Translations under genes and position numbers: made by a program | Origin: Streptomyces sp. NBC_01707 | GTDB taxonomy: Bacteria > Actinomycetota > Actinomycetes > Streptomycetales > Streptomycetaceae | Assembly (NCBI RefSeq): GCF_041438805.1 | Contig: NZ_CP109190.1 | Location: 6,324,001-6,388,000, forward strand | Direction: 5' to 3' | DNA: 64,000 nt | The notes under the pieces: generated by a model | Databases searched by the model: none | What the model was told of the DNA's origin: nothing | Seen by the model: only the letters and a program-made list of their open reading frames with translations | Shown: piece by piece, positions 51,569-60,128 of the stretch | Position numbering within the stretch: the stretch's first letter is position 1 | How the letters are laid out: each line of letters starts with the position of its first letter

Positions 51569-52939
51569 CTACACCTCCGCCCCTGAATCTCCGTACCGCT
51601 CCAGGAACTCCGTCACCTCCGGTGACCCCCGCTGAGCCCGCAGCACCTGCACCGCCGCCGCCAGCATCGCCCGGATGCGGGAGGACTGGACCTGGGTCAG
51701 CAGGTCCAGCACCTGCTGACCCGCCGTGGCCGCCTCCGCCGCGGCCCCGGCCCGGGCCAGGTCCGTCGTCAGCTCGGCGCGGTAAAGCGCCAGGTTCCGG
51801 GTGAAGTGCGGATCCTGGAGCCGGGTGGCCCGCCGCGCATGGCGGGCCGCCCGCGGCCAGTCGCCCAGGGCCGACCAGCACTGCGCCTCCAGCATCTCCA
51901 GTTCCGCCTCCCGGAAAAAGGTCATCCACTCCGGGTCGGCATCGGACTCCCCCTGGCCGAATGCCGTGTGCGCCCGCCCCAGCGCCCGTTCGCAACCGCT
52001 CCGGTCGCCGAGCCCGGCCCGGCCCCCCGCCTCCCGCAGCGCGAGCAGCGCCAGCAGTCGTGGGGAACCCAGTGGTCCCGCCGCCCGCTGCCCGGCCTCC
52101 GCCGCGCGTACCGCCTCACGGGGCCGCCCCGTGTCCCTCGCCAGGAACGACGCATTGCAGAACGCGTGCGCCTCCAGTGCCGGGTCCCCGGCCAGCCGAG
52201 CCGTGGCCAGCGCCTCCGCGTAGTGCGAGCGGGCGTCGTCGAAGCGTCCCGAGTCATGCGCCAGCCACCCCACCGAGATGGCCAGTTCGCCGGCCCCTGC
52301 GTGCAGCCGGTCGGAGGTGGACCGGCGGGTGACGGTTCCCTCGTCCAGCAGCGCGTAAGCGGCCCGCAGCGGTTGCGCGGCCCGCCGGTAGAGGCCGCCG
52401 CCGCCGTGCCGGTCGTCCAGCAGCCGGATCTGCCGTACCGCCTTCTCGACGGCCGTCACCTCGGCCTCGCCGACTCGCCGTTGAGCGGGCAGGGCAGCGG
52501 CGACGATGGTCGTGGTGCCGAGGCCGAGGCCCAGGGATGCGGCCGCCATCGCGGTGGTGCCGCTCGTCATGAATACGCGACGCAGCACGTCGCTCTCCTC
52601 GTCGGTGTCGCTCTGGAGCGTGGGGGGTGGTGGGGTATCAGGGCGGTCGGGCGCGTGGCCGGTGGTTCTCGCCGCCCGGCCGCGTACGGACTCGCGTGCC
52701 GAGAAGCCCAGGTCCGCCAGGGTCGCCCCGGGGAACATGTGCAGGAAGACTCGTTCGTACGCGTAGTTGGGACAGCGGATCTCGCCGGACTCCACGCGTC
52801 CGATGTACCGGGCGTCGCACGCGACCTGCTCGCCGATCTCGCGGGCGGACCTGCGTACCGCGGCAGCGAACTCCCCGGCGGAGCGCGGTCCGCGCAGCCG
52901 CCGGAAGGCGAGGTTGGGAACTGCCCCTGTCGACACCAT
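51569..52939 (-). CDS. Helix-turn-helix regulator with TPR-like C-terminus (NsdA-like)
   Basis: 456 residues. An XRE-type HTH (GEFAAAVRRSAREIGEQVACDARYIGRVESG) at 20-60, then a membrane-like segment (RRVFMTSGTTAMAAASLGLGLG) and about five TPR-like helical pairs with GDPALEAHAFCNASFLARD and SALGDWPRAARHARRATRL. This layout is common in Streptomyces developmental regulators. The hydrophobic RVFMTSGTTAMAAASLGLGLG stretch could be a membrane anchor or a buried helix. Targets are unknown. ATG 52939 follows GGAGAGGG. Confidence 0.7.
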   Translation of the reverse strand: MVSTGAVPNLAFRRLRGPRSAGEFAAAVRRSAREIGEQVACDARYIGRVESGEIRCPNYAYERVFLHMFPGATLADLGFSARESVRGRAARTTGHAPDRPDTPPPPTLQSDTDEESDVLRRVFMTSGTTAMAAASLGLGLGTTTIVAAALPAQRRVGEAEVTAVEKAVRQIRLLDDRHGGGGLYRRAAQPLRAAYALLDEGTVTRRSTSDRLHAGAGELAISVGWLAHDSGRFDDARSHYAEALATARLAGDPALEAHAFCNASFLARDTGRPREAVRAAEAGQRAAGPLGSPRLLALLALREAGGRAGLGDRSGCERALGRAHTAFGQGESDADPEWMTFFREAELEMLEAQCWSALGDWPRAARHARRATRLQDPHFTRNLALYRAELTTDLARAGAAAEAATAGQQVLDLLTQVQSSRIRAMLAAAVQVLRAQRGSPEVTEFLERYGDSGAEV

Positions 52940-53179
52940 GGCTGGGCCCTCTCTGGTGCAAGCCGGGCGCCTGATTCCGGTGTCCGGCGGGGCAAGAACG
53001 TACCTGCTGTGACGACGCACACACGCAGCGTTTGCCTACAAAACGGATATCTCACCCACGATCCGCCATGAACTGCCACCCTTTGCGGCGGTGCGGCACC
53101 GTAGCCCTTGACGTAGTCGACGCGTTGGTCCATGCGGAGACGGAGTCTGGCTCCGCCCGGCGATGAGAGGAGAGGTCCC

Positions 53180-53665
53180 TTGTTGCATCTCGGCACGGAG
53201 GCCGGCTCGCGGACGACTTCGGCGTCCCGGACGGCGACGACCAGTACTGCCACCACCCGTACGGCGAAAGCCGATCCCGGGACCCCGGAGTGCGATCCCC
53301 CTGACGCCCCCGTCGGCGGCCCCTGTGACCTGGTGACCGTTCCGGCCCGCCAGGGGCTGGAGGCCGTGGACATCCTGCGCCGCGGCGCCGATCAGGAGGC
53401 CGTCGGCCCGGTCCTGCACGACGGCACCTGCGACACCCTGGGCTTCCTGGTGCCGCCCGGCACCGCGGAGGCCTGGGACGTACCGGGCAGTGCCTGTACG
53501 AAGACGAACGGCCGTGGGCTGCGCGTCCCCGCCGAGCCGCCGGTCTCCGGGAGCGGCTGGCTGCTGCCGCCCGCCGCCGACGCCCGGGTCACCGACCCGG
53601 CCGCGCTGCGCGCCGCACTCGACCAGGCAGCCCGGCTGATCGAGGCGGCCGACAACTGCTGCTGA
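53180..53665 (+). CDS. Conserved Streptomyces protein of unknown function
   Basis: 161 residues from TTG 53180 behind GAGAGGAGAGG. A Thr/Ala-rich N-terminus is followed by CDLVTVPARQGLEAVDILRR, DTLGFLVPPGTAEAWDVPGS and SGSGWLLPPAADARVTD. The VPPG-containing core resembles the primase-polymerase-like small proteins (as at 44044) but is too diverged to assign. Conserved Cys pairs (C54/C65, C99 and a C-terminal NCC) are visible. No function can be named. Confidence 0.55.
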   Translation: MLHLGTEAGSRTTSASRTATTSTATTRTAKADPGTPECDPPDAPVGGPCDLVTVPARQGLEAVDILRRGADQEAVGPVLHDGTCDTLGFLVPPGTAEAWDVPGSACTKTNGRGLRVPAEPPVSGSGWLLPPAADARVTDPAALRAALDQAARLIEAADNCC

Positions 53666-53753
53666 GCCCATAATGGCCAGGTGGGCGGGTTTCCCCGCCG
53701 CTGCCGGTCCTGCACCGGCCCGGGCGATGAGCAGTGAGTAGGGACGAGCGTCA

Positions 53754-54656
53754 GTGGCACGTCGAGGTGCGTCGAGCGGAGGCGCGGGCGGCCGGAAACG
53801 AGCGGACCGCAAGTCCGACCGCAAGCCGGAGACCCTCTCCGAGACCGTCGACGGCGGCCTCGCCGAGCTGATCCCCGACCGGGAGCGGCCGCACGCCTGG
53901 ACGCTGACCCTGGACGGCGCCCCGCAGTCCCACGTCGACCTCGACGACCCCTCTCATCTCTCCTTCGCCTACCAGCGCCGGATCGGCCACATCGCCGATC
54001 TGACAGCCCCCGCGGGGCAGCCCCTGCACGTCGTGCACCTGGGCGGCGGCGCCTTCACCCTCGCCCGGTACGTCGCGGCGACCCGGCCGCGCTCCACCCA
54101 GCAGATCGTCGAGTTGGACGCAGCGCTCGTCCAACTGGTGCGTCGGGAGCTGCCGTTGGACCCGCAGGCCCGGATCAGGGTCCGCTCCACCGACGCCCGC
54201 GCCGGGCTCGGGAAGATCCCGGACGACTGGGCGGATCTCGTCATCGCCGATGTCTTCAGCGGAGCCCGTACGCCCGCCCACCTCACCAGCGCCGAGTTCC
54301 TCACCGACGTACGCCGGGTCCTGAAGCCCGCCGGACAGTACGTGGCCAACCTCGCCGACGGCCCGCCGCTGGCCCATCTGCGCGGCCAGATCGCCACCGC
54401 CGCCACCGTCTTCCCCGAGCTGGCACTCGCGGCCGATCCGGCCGTGCTGCGCGGCCGCCGCTTCGGCAACGCCGTGCTGCTCGCCTCGGCGCTCCCGCTC
54501 AAGGTGGCCGAACTGACCCGCCGGGTCGCCACCGACCCGCACCCCGGACGCGTCGAACACGGCAAGGAGCTCGCCGACTTCACCGGTGGCGCGGCGGCGG
54601 TGAGTGATGCGGACGCCCGTCCGTCACCCGCGCCTCCGCCCTCCGCCTTCGAGTGA
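53754..54656 (+). CDS. Spermidine-synthase-like SAM-dependent protein
   Basis: 300 residues from GTG 53754. VVHLGGGAFTLARYV (motif I), IVELDAALVQLVRREL (motif II) and DLVIADVFSGARTP (motif III) are those of the polyamine-synthase-like methyltransferase fold. A basic N-terminal leader (RKRADRKSDRKPET) precedes it. It is missing the second half of classic SpeE, so polyamine synthesis is doubtful. It may be an aminopropyltransferase-like or methyltransferase enzyme. Confidence 0.78.
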   Translation: MARRGASSGGAGGRKRADRKSDRKPETLSETVDGGLAELIPDRERPHAWTLTLDGAPQSHVDLDDPSHLSFAYQRRIGHIADLTAPAGQPLHVVHLGGGAFTLARYVAATRPRSTQQIVELDAALVQLVRRELPLDPQARIRVRSTDARAGLGKIPDDWADLVIADVFSGARTPAHLTSAEFLTDVRRVLKPAGQYVANLADGPPLAHLRGQIATAATVFPELALAADPAVLRGRRFGNAVLLASALPLKVAELTRRVATDPHPGRVEHGKELADFTGGAAAVSDADARPSPAPPPSAFE

Positions 54657-54667
54657 GCGGCGGCTGA

Positions 54668-55207
54668 TCAGACGATCTCGACCATCGGCGGATGGCCGTT
54701 CCAGGTACAGAAGACCGACACCGTCGTCCCTTCGTCGGTGGTGAAGTTCACCCGGATCCAGTCCGTGTTCGTCCAGACCCGCATCGACCAGCCCGGATCC
54801 GGTGTGGCCGAGACGAGCTTCGCCCAGTCGGTGCCGAGTTCGAATACGACCCGTCCGCCGTCCGTCGGGTAGCTCCTGACCGTGCCGGAGGGCTCGGGCG
54901 GGCGCGTGGACGCGGGGCTGCTCGAAGGGGTGCGGGACGGCTGCCGGGGAGGGGTCGGGGACGGCTTCGGGGTGGTACGAGGGGTACTGCTCGGCGTCGG
55001 TGCCGGCGACGACGGCGGGCGCCTCGTCGAGGACGACAACGCGTCCGCCCCGCTGTGGCTGTCACGGGCGCTCGCGGAGATGGGCACCGCGCGCGGCGGG
55101 TCGTACGCCGTCCCCGCCATCACCGTGTGCACGCCCCACCACGACAGCGTGACCGCAGCGCCGGTGGCGAGCGACCACGCGAGCGCGTGTACGAGTCCTC
55201 GTTGCAT
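54668..55207 (-). CDS. Small secreted or anchored protein with Ser/Thr/Pro linker
   Basis: 179 residues. A membrane-signal (ALAWSLATGAAVTLSWWGV), a long SPTPP-rich linker (about 60-110), and a C-terminal domain with RVVFELGTDWAKLVSATPD and RVNFTTDEGTTVSVFC. No family recognised. It faces the response regulator head-to-head across 89 bases. Confidence 0.65.
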   Translation of the reverse strand: MQRGLVHALAWSLATGAAVTLSWWGVHTVMAGTAYDPPRAVPISASARDSHSGADALSSSTRRPPSSPAPTPSSTPRTTPKPSPTPPRQPSRTPSSSPASTRPPEPSGTVRSYPTDGGRVVFELGTDWAKLVSATPDPGWSMRVWTNTDWIRVNFTTDEGTTVSVFCTWNGHPPMVEIV

Positions 55208-55296
55208 CCGGCACATCCTGCACCACAGGGCCCCGTACTGTCCCCGTACCCCCACGGACAGGACCGCGGGCCGGTCGATGGCGTACGGTGCCGCCC

Positions 55297-56016
55297 ATGC
55301 CAAGTGTGCTCGTGGTCGAGGACGACCAGTTCGTACGTTCCGCCCTCATCCGGCACCTGACCGAGGCCTCCCATACGGTACGGAGTGTCGGTACCGCGCT
55401 GGAAGCGCTGCGCGAAGTCGCCCACTTCCGATTCGATGTGGTCATCCTCGATCTCGGGCTGCCCGACCTCGACGGATCCGAGGCGCTGAAGATGCTCCGC
55501 GGCATCACCGACGTACCCGTGATCATCGCGACCGCGCGGGACGACGAGAGCGAGATCGTCCGGCTGCTGAACGACGGCGCCGACGACTACCTGATCAAGC
55601 CGTTCTCGGTGGAACACCTGTCGGCGCGGATGGCCGCCGTGCTGCGCCGTTCGCGCGCCGCCGGGGGTGAGGCGCCGCCGCCGAGCGTCATCCAGGTCGG
55701 CGGACTCTCCATCGATCCGCTGCGCCGCCAGGCCGAACTGGACGGCACCGCACTCGACCTCACCCGCCGCGAGTTCGATCTGCTCACCTTCCTCGCCGGG
55801 CGTCCCGGGGTCGTCGTCCCGCGCAAGGAACTCCTGGCCGAGGTCTGGCAGCAGTCGTACGGCGACGACCAGACCATCGACGTCCATCTCTCCTGGCTGC
55901 GACGCAAGCTGGGGGAGACGGCGGCCAGGCCGCGCTATCTGCACACCCTGCGCGGTGTCGGAGTGAAACTCCAGCCGCCCGCGGTGCAACGGCCCGACCC
56001 GGAGCAGTCCGTATGA
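55297..56016 (+). CDS. OmpR-family response regulator
   Basis: 239 residues. Receiver with VVEDDQF, VVILDLGLPD (phospho-Asp) and LIKPFS; then a winged helix with DLTRREFDLLTFL and TLRGVGVKLQ. ATG 55297 fits the receiver start better than GTG 55288. Its kinase follows with a 4-base overlap, and the chitinase gene comes directly after the kinase. Confidence 0.92.
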   Translation: MPSVLVVEDDQFVRSALIRHLTEASHTVRSVGTALEALREVAHFRFDVVILDLGLPDLDGSEALKMLRGITDVPVIIATARDDESEIVRLLNDGADDYLIKPFSVEHLSARMAAVLRRSRAAGGEAPPPSVIQVGGLSIDPLRRQAELDGTALDLTRREFDLLTFLAGRPGVVVPRKELLAEVWQQSYGDDQTIDVHLSWLRRKLGETAARPRYLHTLRGVGVKLQPPAVQRPDPEQSV

Positions 56017-57431
56017 GATGGGCCCTGGTCAAGGTCTGTCTGGCCGTCACCGCGATGGTCGTCATCGCCTTCGCCGTACCGCTCGGCCTGGTCATCAAGG
56101 AGATGGCCCGCGACCGGGCCTTCTCCGACGCCGAGCGGCAGGCCGCCACGATCGGTCCGACCCTGTCCATCACCACCGACCGTGCCGAACTGGAGACGGC
56201 CGTCCTCACCACCGAGCCGGGCGGCGAGGGCCGCATGGCCGTCCACGTCCCCGCATCCGAGGAGTCGGACGGCCGGCCGGTGGAGATCGGCACCCGGCGC
56301 GCCACCCGCAAGGACGTGGAGACCGTACGCACCTCGGGGCGCGCCTCGATCAGCGAGGTCACCGGCGGTTCCGCACTGCTCCAGCCGACCGCGCTGGGGT
56401 CGGGGGGCATCGCCGTCGTCGAGGTGTTCGTACCCGAGGGCGAGGAGTCCAACGGGGTCGCCACCGCCTGGCTGATGCTGGCGGGCGTGGGCATCGCGCT
56501 GATCGTCGGCTCGGTCGCGGTCGCCGACCGGCTCGGCGTACGGATGGTGAAGCCCGCCCAGCGGCTCGCGGGCGCCGCCCACGACCTGGGGGAGGGCAGG
56601 CTGGGGACCAGGGTCCGCGAGGAGGGGCCGACCGAACTGCGTTCCGCCGCCGTCGCGTTCAACTCCATGGCCGACCAGGTCGTCCAGCTCCTCGCCAACG
56701 AACGGGAACTGGCCGCCGACCTCTCGCACCGGCTGCGCACCCCGCTCACCGTCCTGCGCCTCAACGCCGCCTCGCTCGGTGAGGGCCCGGCCGCCGAGCA
56801 GACCCGGGCAGCCGTCGAGCAGCTGGAGCACGAGGTCGACACGATCATCCGCACCGCCCGCGAACAGCGCCCCCAGACCCAGGGGCTGAACAGCGGACCC
56901 GGGGCCGGCTGCGATGCCTCAGAGGTGATCCGCGAGCGGATGGACTTCTGGTCGGCGCTCGCCGAGGACGAGGGGCGCGAGGTGCGCCTCGCGGGAGTGG
57001 ACCGTACGGTACGCATCCCCGTCGCCCGGCCCGAACTCGTCGCCGCACTCGATGCGTTGCTCGGCAACGTCTTCCGGCACACCCAGGAGGGCACCGCCTT
57101 CGCCGTCGACGTGCACCACAGCGGCGACGCCGTGATCGTGCTGGTCTCGGATGCGGGCGGTGGCATAGCGGACCCCAAGGCGGCGCTGACGCGCGGCGGA
57201 AGCGGTGGGGGAGGGGAGCGGGCCTCGGTGGGCTCGACCGGGCTCGGGCTCGACATCGTCCGCCGCGTCGCGGAGTCCACCGGTGGCGATGTGCGGATCG
57301 GGCGGTCGGTGCTCGGCGGCACGGAGGTCCGCATCTGGATCTGGCTCGACGGGCGTGGGCCCGGGCAGGGCGGGCGCCGCCGCCGGGTGGTCCGGCAGCG
57401 CCGCCGCCTCCGGACCGCGGGCCGGTCTTAA
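56013..57431 (+). CDS. Sensor histidine kinase
   Basis: 472 residues. Two membrane helices (about 5-28 and 150-172) around a 120-residue extracytoplasmic sensor, HAMP (RMVKPAQRLAGAAHDLGEG), HisKA with LSHRLRTPLT, and HATPase with SDAGGGI and GLGLDIVRRV. The C-terminal tail is strongly basic (GGRRRRVVRQRRRLRT). Overlaps the regulator's stop (ATGA). Signal unknown. Confidence 0.9.
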   Translation: MRWALVKVCLAVTAMVVIAFAVPLGLVIKEMARDRAFSDAERQAATIGPTLSITTDRAELETAVLTTEPGGEGRMAVHVPASEESDGRPVEIGTRRATRKDVETVRTSGRASISEVTGGSALLQPTALGSGGIAVVEVFVPEGEESNGVATAWLMLAGVGIALIVGSVAVADRLGVRMVKPAQRLAGAAHDLGEGRLGTRVREEGPTELRSAAVAFNSMADQVVQLLANERELAADLSHRLRTPLTVLRLNAASLGEGPAAEQTRAAVEQLEHEVDTIIRTAREQRPQTQGLNSGPGAGCDASEVIRERMDFWSALAEDEGREVRLAGVDRTVRIPVARPELVAALDALLGNVFRHTQEGTAFAVDVHHSGDAVIVLVSDAGGGIADPKAALTRGGSGGGGERASVGSTGLGLDIVRRVAESTGGDVRIGRSVLGGTEVRIWIWLDGRGPGQGGRRRRVVRQRRRLRTAGRS

Positions 57432-57465
57432 CCAGCACCGATGCGTCCCTTAAGCGAACCCTAAG
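57427..57465. promoter_or_regulatory. Phased half-sites between the two-component genes and the chitinase
   Basis: CTTAA at 57427-57431 and 57449-57453 and CCTAA at 57460-57464 recur at 22 and 11 bp. CCCTTAAG / CCCTAAG is part of a 12-bp near-direct repeat. OmpR-family regulators bind 11-bp-spaced direct repeats, so the upstream regulator may act here. Inference only. Confidence 0.4.
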
Positions 57466-57561
57466 AACATCAACTCGTGACCGATACAGCCTATTTGCCG
57501 GTTTCGGGGCCGCTAGCGTGCTCCCGCACCCACACCCCCGTACGACAGAGGCAGGCACGCA

Positions 57562-59049
57562 ATGGGCACCAGTACGCACCGGCGCACGGCGAGCACCAGG
57601 ACCAAGGCGATCGGCGCTGTCGTCGCCGCGGCAGTGATCGGCTCCGCGGTCTTCGCCCTCACGGGCACGGCACAGGCCGCTTCGGTAGGCGCGGCGTACA
57701 CCAGGACCAGCGGCTGGACGGGCGGCTACACCGGGCAGTACGTCGTCACCAACGACACCGACAAGGTCCAGACGGGCTGGACACTCGAATTCGACCTGCC
57801 CGCGGGCACGAGGATCAGCTCCCTCTGGAACGGCGAACACACCGTCAGCGGCAACCACGTCACCGTGAAGCCCGCCGACTGGAACAAGGAGCTGGCGCCC
57901 GGCAGGTCGGCCACCGTCGGCTTCGTCACCACCTCGGACGGCACGGCGGCGGACCCGACCGGCTGCCTGATCAACAACGCCAAGTGCTCCGTCGACACCG
58001 GAGCGACCCCGGAGCCCAGCGGACGCCCGACCGGGACCGCGACCCCGACTCCCTCGGCCACCCCCACGGCCAAGCCCACACAGACCGCCACGGCGACCCC
58101 CACACCCACACCCACCCCCACACCCACCGCGACCGAGGGCGGCGGCGGTACGGCGGGCGGCGCCGGCTTCGCCCCGTACGTCGACACCTCCCTCTACCCG
58201 GCGTACGACCTGGTCGACACGGCCACCAAGACCGGGGTGCAGGAGTTCAACCTCGCCTTCATCACCTCCGGCGGCAGCTGCGCCCCGCTCTGGGGCGGCG
58301 TCACCGCCCTCGGCGACGACCACGTCGCTTCCCAGATCGGCGCGCTGCGCGCCAAGGGCGGCGACGTCCGGGTCTCCTTCGGCGGCGCGGCAGGCTCCGA
58401 ACTGGCGCTCAGCTGCACCTCCGCCGCCGACCTGGCCGGCGCGTACGGCAAGGTCATAGACACGTACAAGCTCACCAAGGTCGACTTCGACATCGAAGGC
58501 GGCGCGCTGCCCGACACGGCGGCCAACTCCCGCCGCGCCCAGGCGATCGCGCAGCTGCAGAAGTCCCACCCGGGCCTCGATGTGTCCTTCACCCTGCCGG
58601 TCATGCCCGAGGGCCTCACCCAGCCGGGTGTGGACCTGATCGCCGACGCGAAGAAGAGCGGCGTCAAGGTCGGGGCGGTCAACATCATGGCGATGGACTA
58701 CGGCGCCTCGTACAGCGGTGACATGGGCTCCTACGCGATCCAGGCGGCGACCGCGACGCAGGCCCAGGTCAAGGGCGTGCTCGGGCTGTCGGACGCGGCG
58801 GCGTGGAAGGCCGTGGCCGTCACCCCGATGATCGGCGTGAACGACGTCAGCACCGAGATCTTCAAGGTCGAGGGCGCCACGCAGCTGGTGAAGTTCGCCC
58901 AGGAGAAGGGGCTGGGCCGGCTGGCGATGTGGTCGGGCACGCGGGACAAGGCGTGCGCGGGCGGGGCGAAGCCGTCGGCGGATGCGTCGTGCAGCTCGAT
59001 CGTGCAGGAGCCGCTCGCCTTCACGAAGGCGTTCGGCGCGTACAAGTAG
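57562..59049 (+). CDS. Chitinase with CBM2 and GH18 domains
   Basis: 495 residues. Signal peptide (cleavage near AQA), a family 2 carbohydrate-binding module (about 41-142, with TSGWTGGYTGQYVVTNDTD), a Thr/Pro linker (146-198) and a GH18 barrel (203-495). The catalytic DxDxE motif is in KVDFDIEGG (Glu312). CBM2 gives binding to cellulose or chitin. No DasR box was seen in its promoter, unlike the AA10 gene, so regulation may be by the two-component system upstream. Confidence 0.9.
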   Translation: MGTSTHRRTASTRTKAIGAVVAAAVIGSAVFALTGTAQAASVGAAYTRTSGWTGGYTGQYVVTNDTDKVQTGWTLEFDLPAGTRISSLWNGEHTVSGNHVTVKPADWNKELAPGRSATVGFVTTSDGTAADPTGCLINNAKCSVDTGATPEPSGRPTGTATPTPSATPTAKPTQTATATPTPTPTPTPTATEGGGGTAGGAGFAPYVDTSLYPAYDLVDTATKTGVQEFNLAFITSGGSCAPLWGGVTALGDDHVASQIGALRAKGGDVRVSFGGAAGSELALSCTSAADLAGAYGKVIDTYKLTKVDFDIEGGALPDTAANSRRAQAIAQLQKSHPGLDVSFTLPVMPEGLTQPGVDLIADAKKSGVKVGAVNIMAMDYGASYSGDMGSYAIQAATATQAQVKGVLGLSDAAAWKAVAVTPMIGVNDVSTEIFKVEGATQLVKFAQEKGLGRLAMWSGTRDKACAGGAKPSADASCSSIVQEPLAFTKAFGAYK

Positions 59050-59083
59050 TTTTCTCCGCCCCGCAGACCGCCCCCCCCCCCGC

Positions 59084-59140
59084 GCGCACCCCGGCCGGCC
59101 CCACACCCCCACATCCGGCCGGGGTGCGCCCCCATTTTTC
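59084..59140 (+). terminator. Terminator of the chitinase gene
   Basis: A perfect 15-bp stem (GCGCACCCCGGCCGG at 59084-59098 with 59115-59129) with a 16-base loop, then a T-run at about 59136-59140. It lies 35 bases after the stop. Confidence 0.9.
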
Positions 59141-59160
59141 TTGGCGAACGGTTCCGTCCC

Positions 59161-59203
59161 CGGTCGCCGGACGGGCCTGGTCTTCCGGCCCGTCCGGCGA
59201 CCG
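59161..59203. repeat. Large REP-like hairpin
   Basis: A perfect 17-bp stem (59161-59177 with 59187-59203) and a 9-base loop. Each arm contains the CGCCGGACGGGC element found elsewhere in the window. It directly follows the chitinase terminator. Confidence 0.8.
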
Positions 59204-59981
59204 CGGTCCGCGCGACCGCCTGGTCACACCTTCCGGTTCACCGCAGAGAGCGCCGCCGGAATCGCTGCCGTCAGCACGGACGTGTCCAGCCGCGCCCCCA
59301 CGGCATCGCCCCGTCCGCCCGGCACTCCACGTACGCCATCGCCGGACCGCAAGGCGGCCTCACGGCCCGCCGGGCCGCTGGCGCGGTCCCCACGCGGAGC
59401 GCGTGGATGCGGACATCGACCTGCTAGGCCTGCGCTCCGGCGAGCCGAACCACGGCGACGACACCCATGACGCACCGGTGCGCGCCGTGGCGGCGGGCGA
59501 CGCGGAGGCGGCCGGCCGGGCGGCCCGGACCGAACCGGAGACCACGCCGACCCGGCTGCGCACGGCCTGAACCCACCCACCTCGGCGACAGCCGGGCCAC
59601 AGGTAGGCCCTTTCACCTCGGCGCCACGGTTCGGAGGGAGAACGCGGATGCGGCCCAACGCACCCCCTGGCTCCGCACCCTGTTCACCTTCCGGTGGGCG
59701 GACGAGCAAAGTCCAGCCGTGGCCGAACCGGCCCGATGGTGCACACGAAAACAGCGCGATCGGTCTGCTTCCGCCGGGACCCTGCACTCTTCCCGGCTCC
59801 AGACCCTCGCCGGCCTGGGAGTATTCACGAGCACGCGCTGTCCGCGGACGGTGCCGGAACGCTTAGGCAAGGCTTCGACCGGACACGGTCGCGTGACTTG
59901 CAGGACACACTCGGGCAACAGAACCGTCTTCAACTCTTGACACCCACCCCCTTGAGGCAGCAACCTTCCGGCATCGGCGCA
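59204..59981. other. Long gene-poor region between chitinase and cebE
   Basis: About 780 bases. An open frame ending at 59570 (ADIDLLGLRSGEPNHGDDTH...) has codon bias like coding sequence but no recognised family and no good start, and may be a remnant. TTGACA at 59937-59942 is a possible -35 box for cebE; I found no convincing -10 box. The remainder holds nothing I can support. Confidence 0.4.
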
Positions 59982-59995
59982 TGGGAGCGCTCCCA
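59982..59995. promoter_or_regulatory. CebR box upstream of cebE
   Basis: TGGGAGCGCTCCCA is the perfect 14-bp palindrome bound by CebR, the LacI-family cellobiose/cellotriose-responsive repressor. It lies 134 bases before the cebE start. Confidence 0.92.
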
Positions 59996-60128
59996 CATCG
60001 CACGGGAAATTCTCGCGCGGACAGCACTGCCCGTGTCTTCCCCCCTGCACCACCTGGCACTTGCACCCACCTGCGCGTACGGCGCGCAGTCAGAACGCCA
60101 GTCCCGCCCTGGAACAAGGAGTAGTGGA

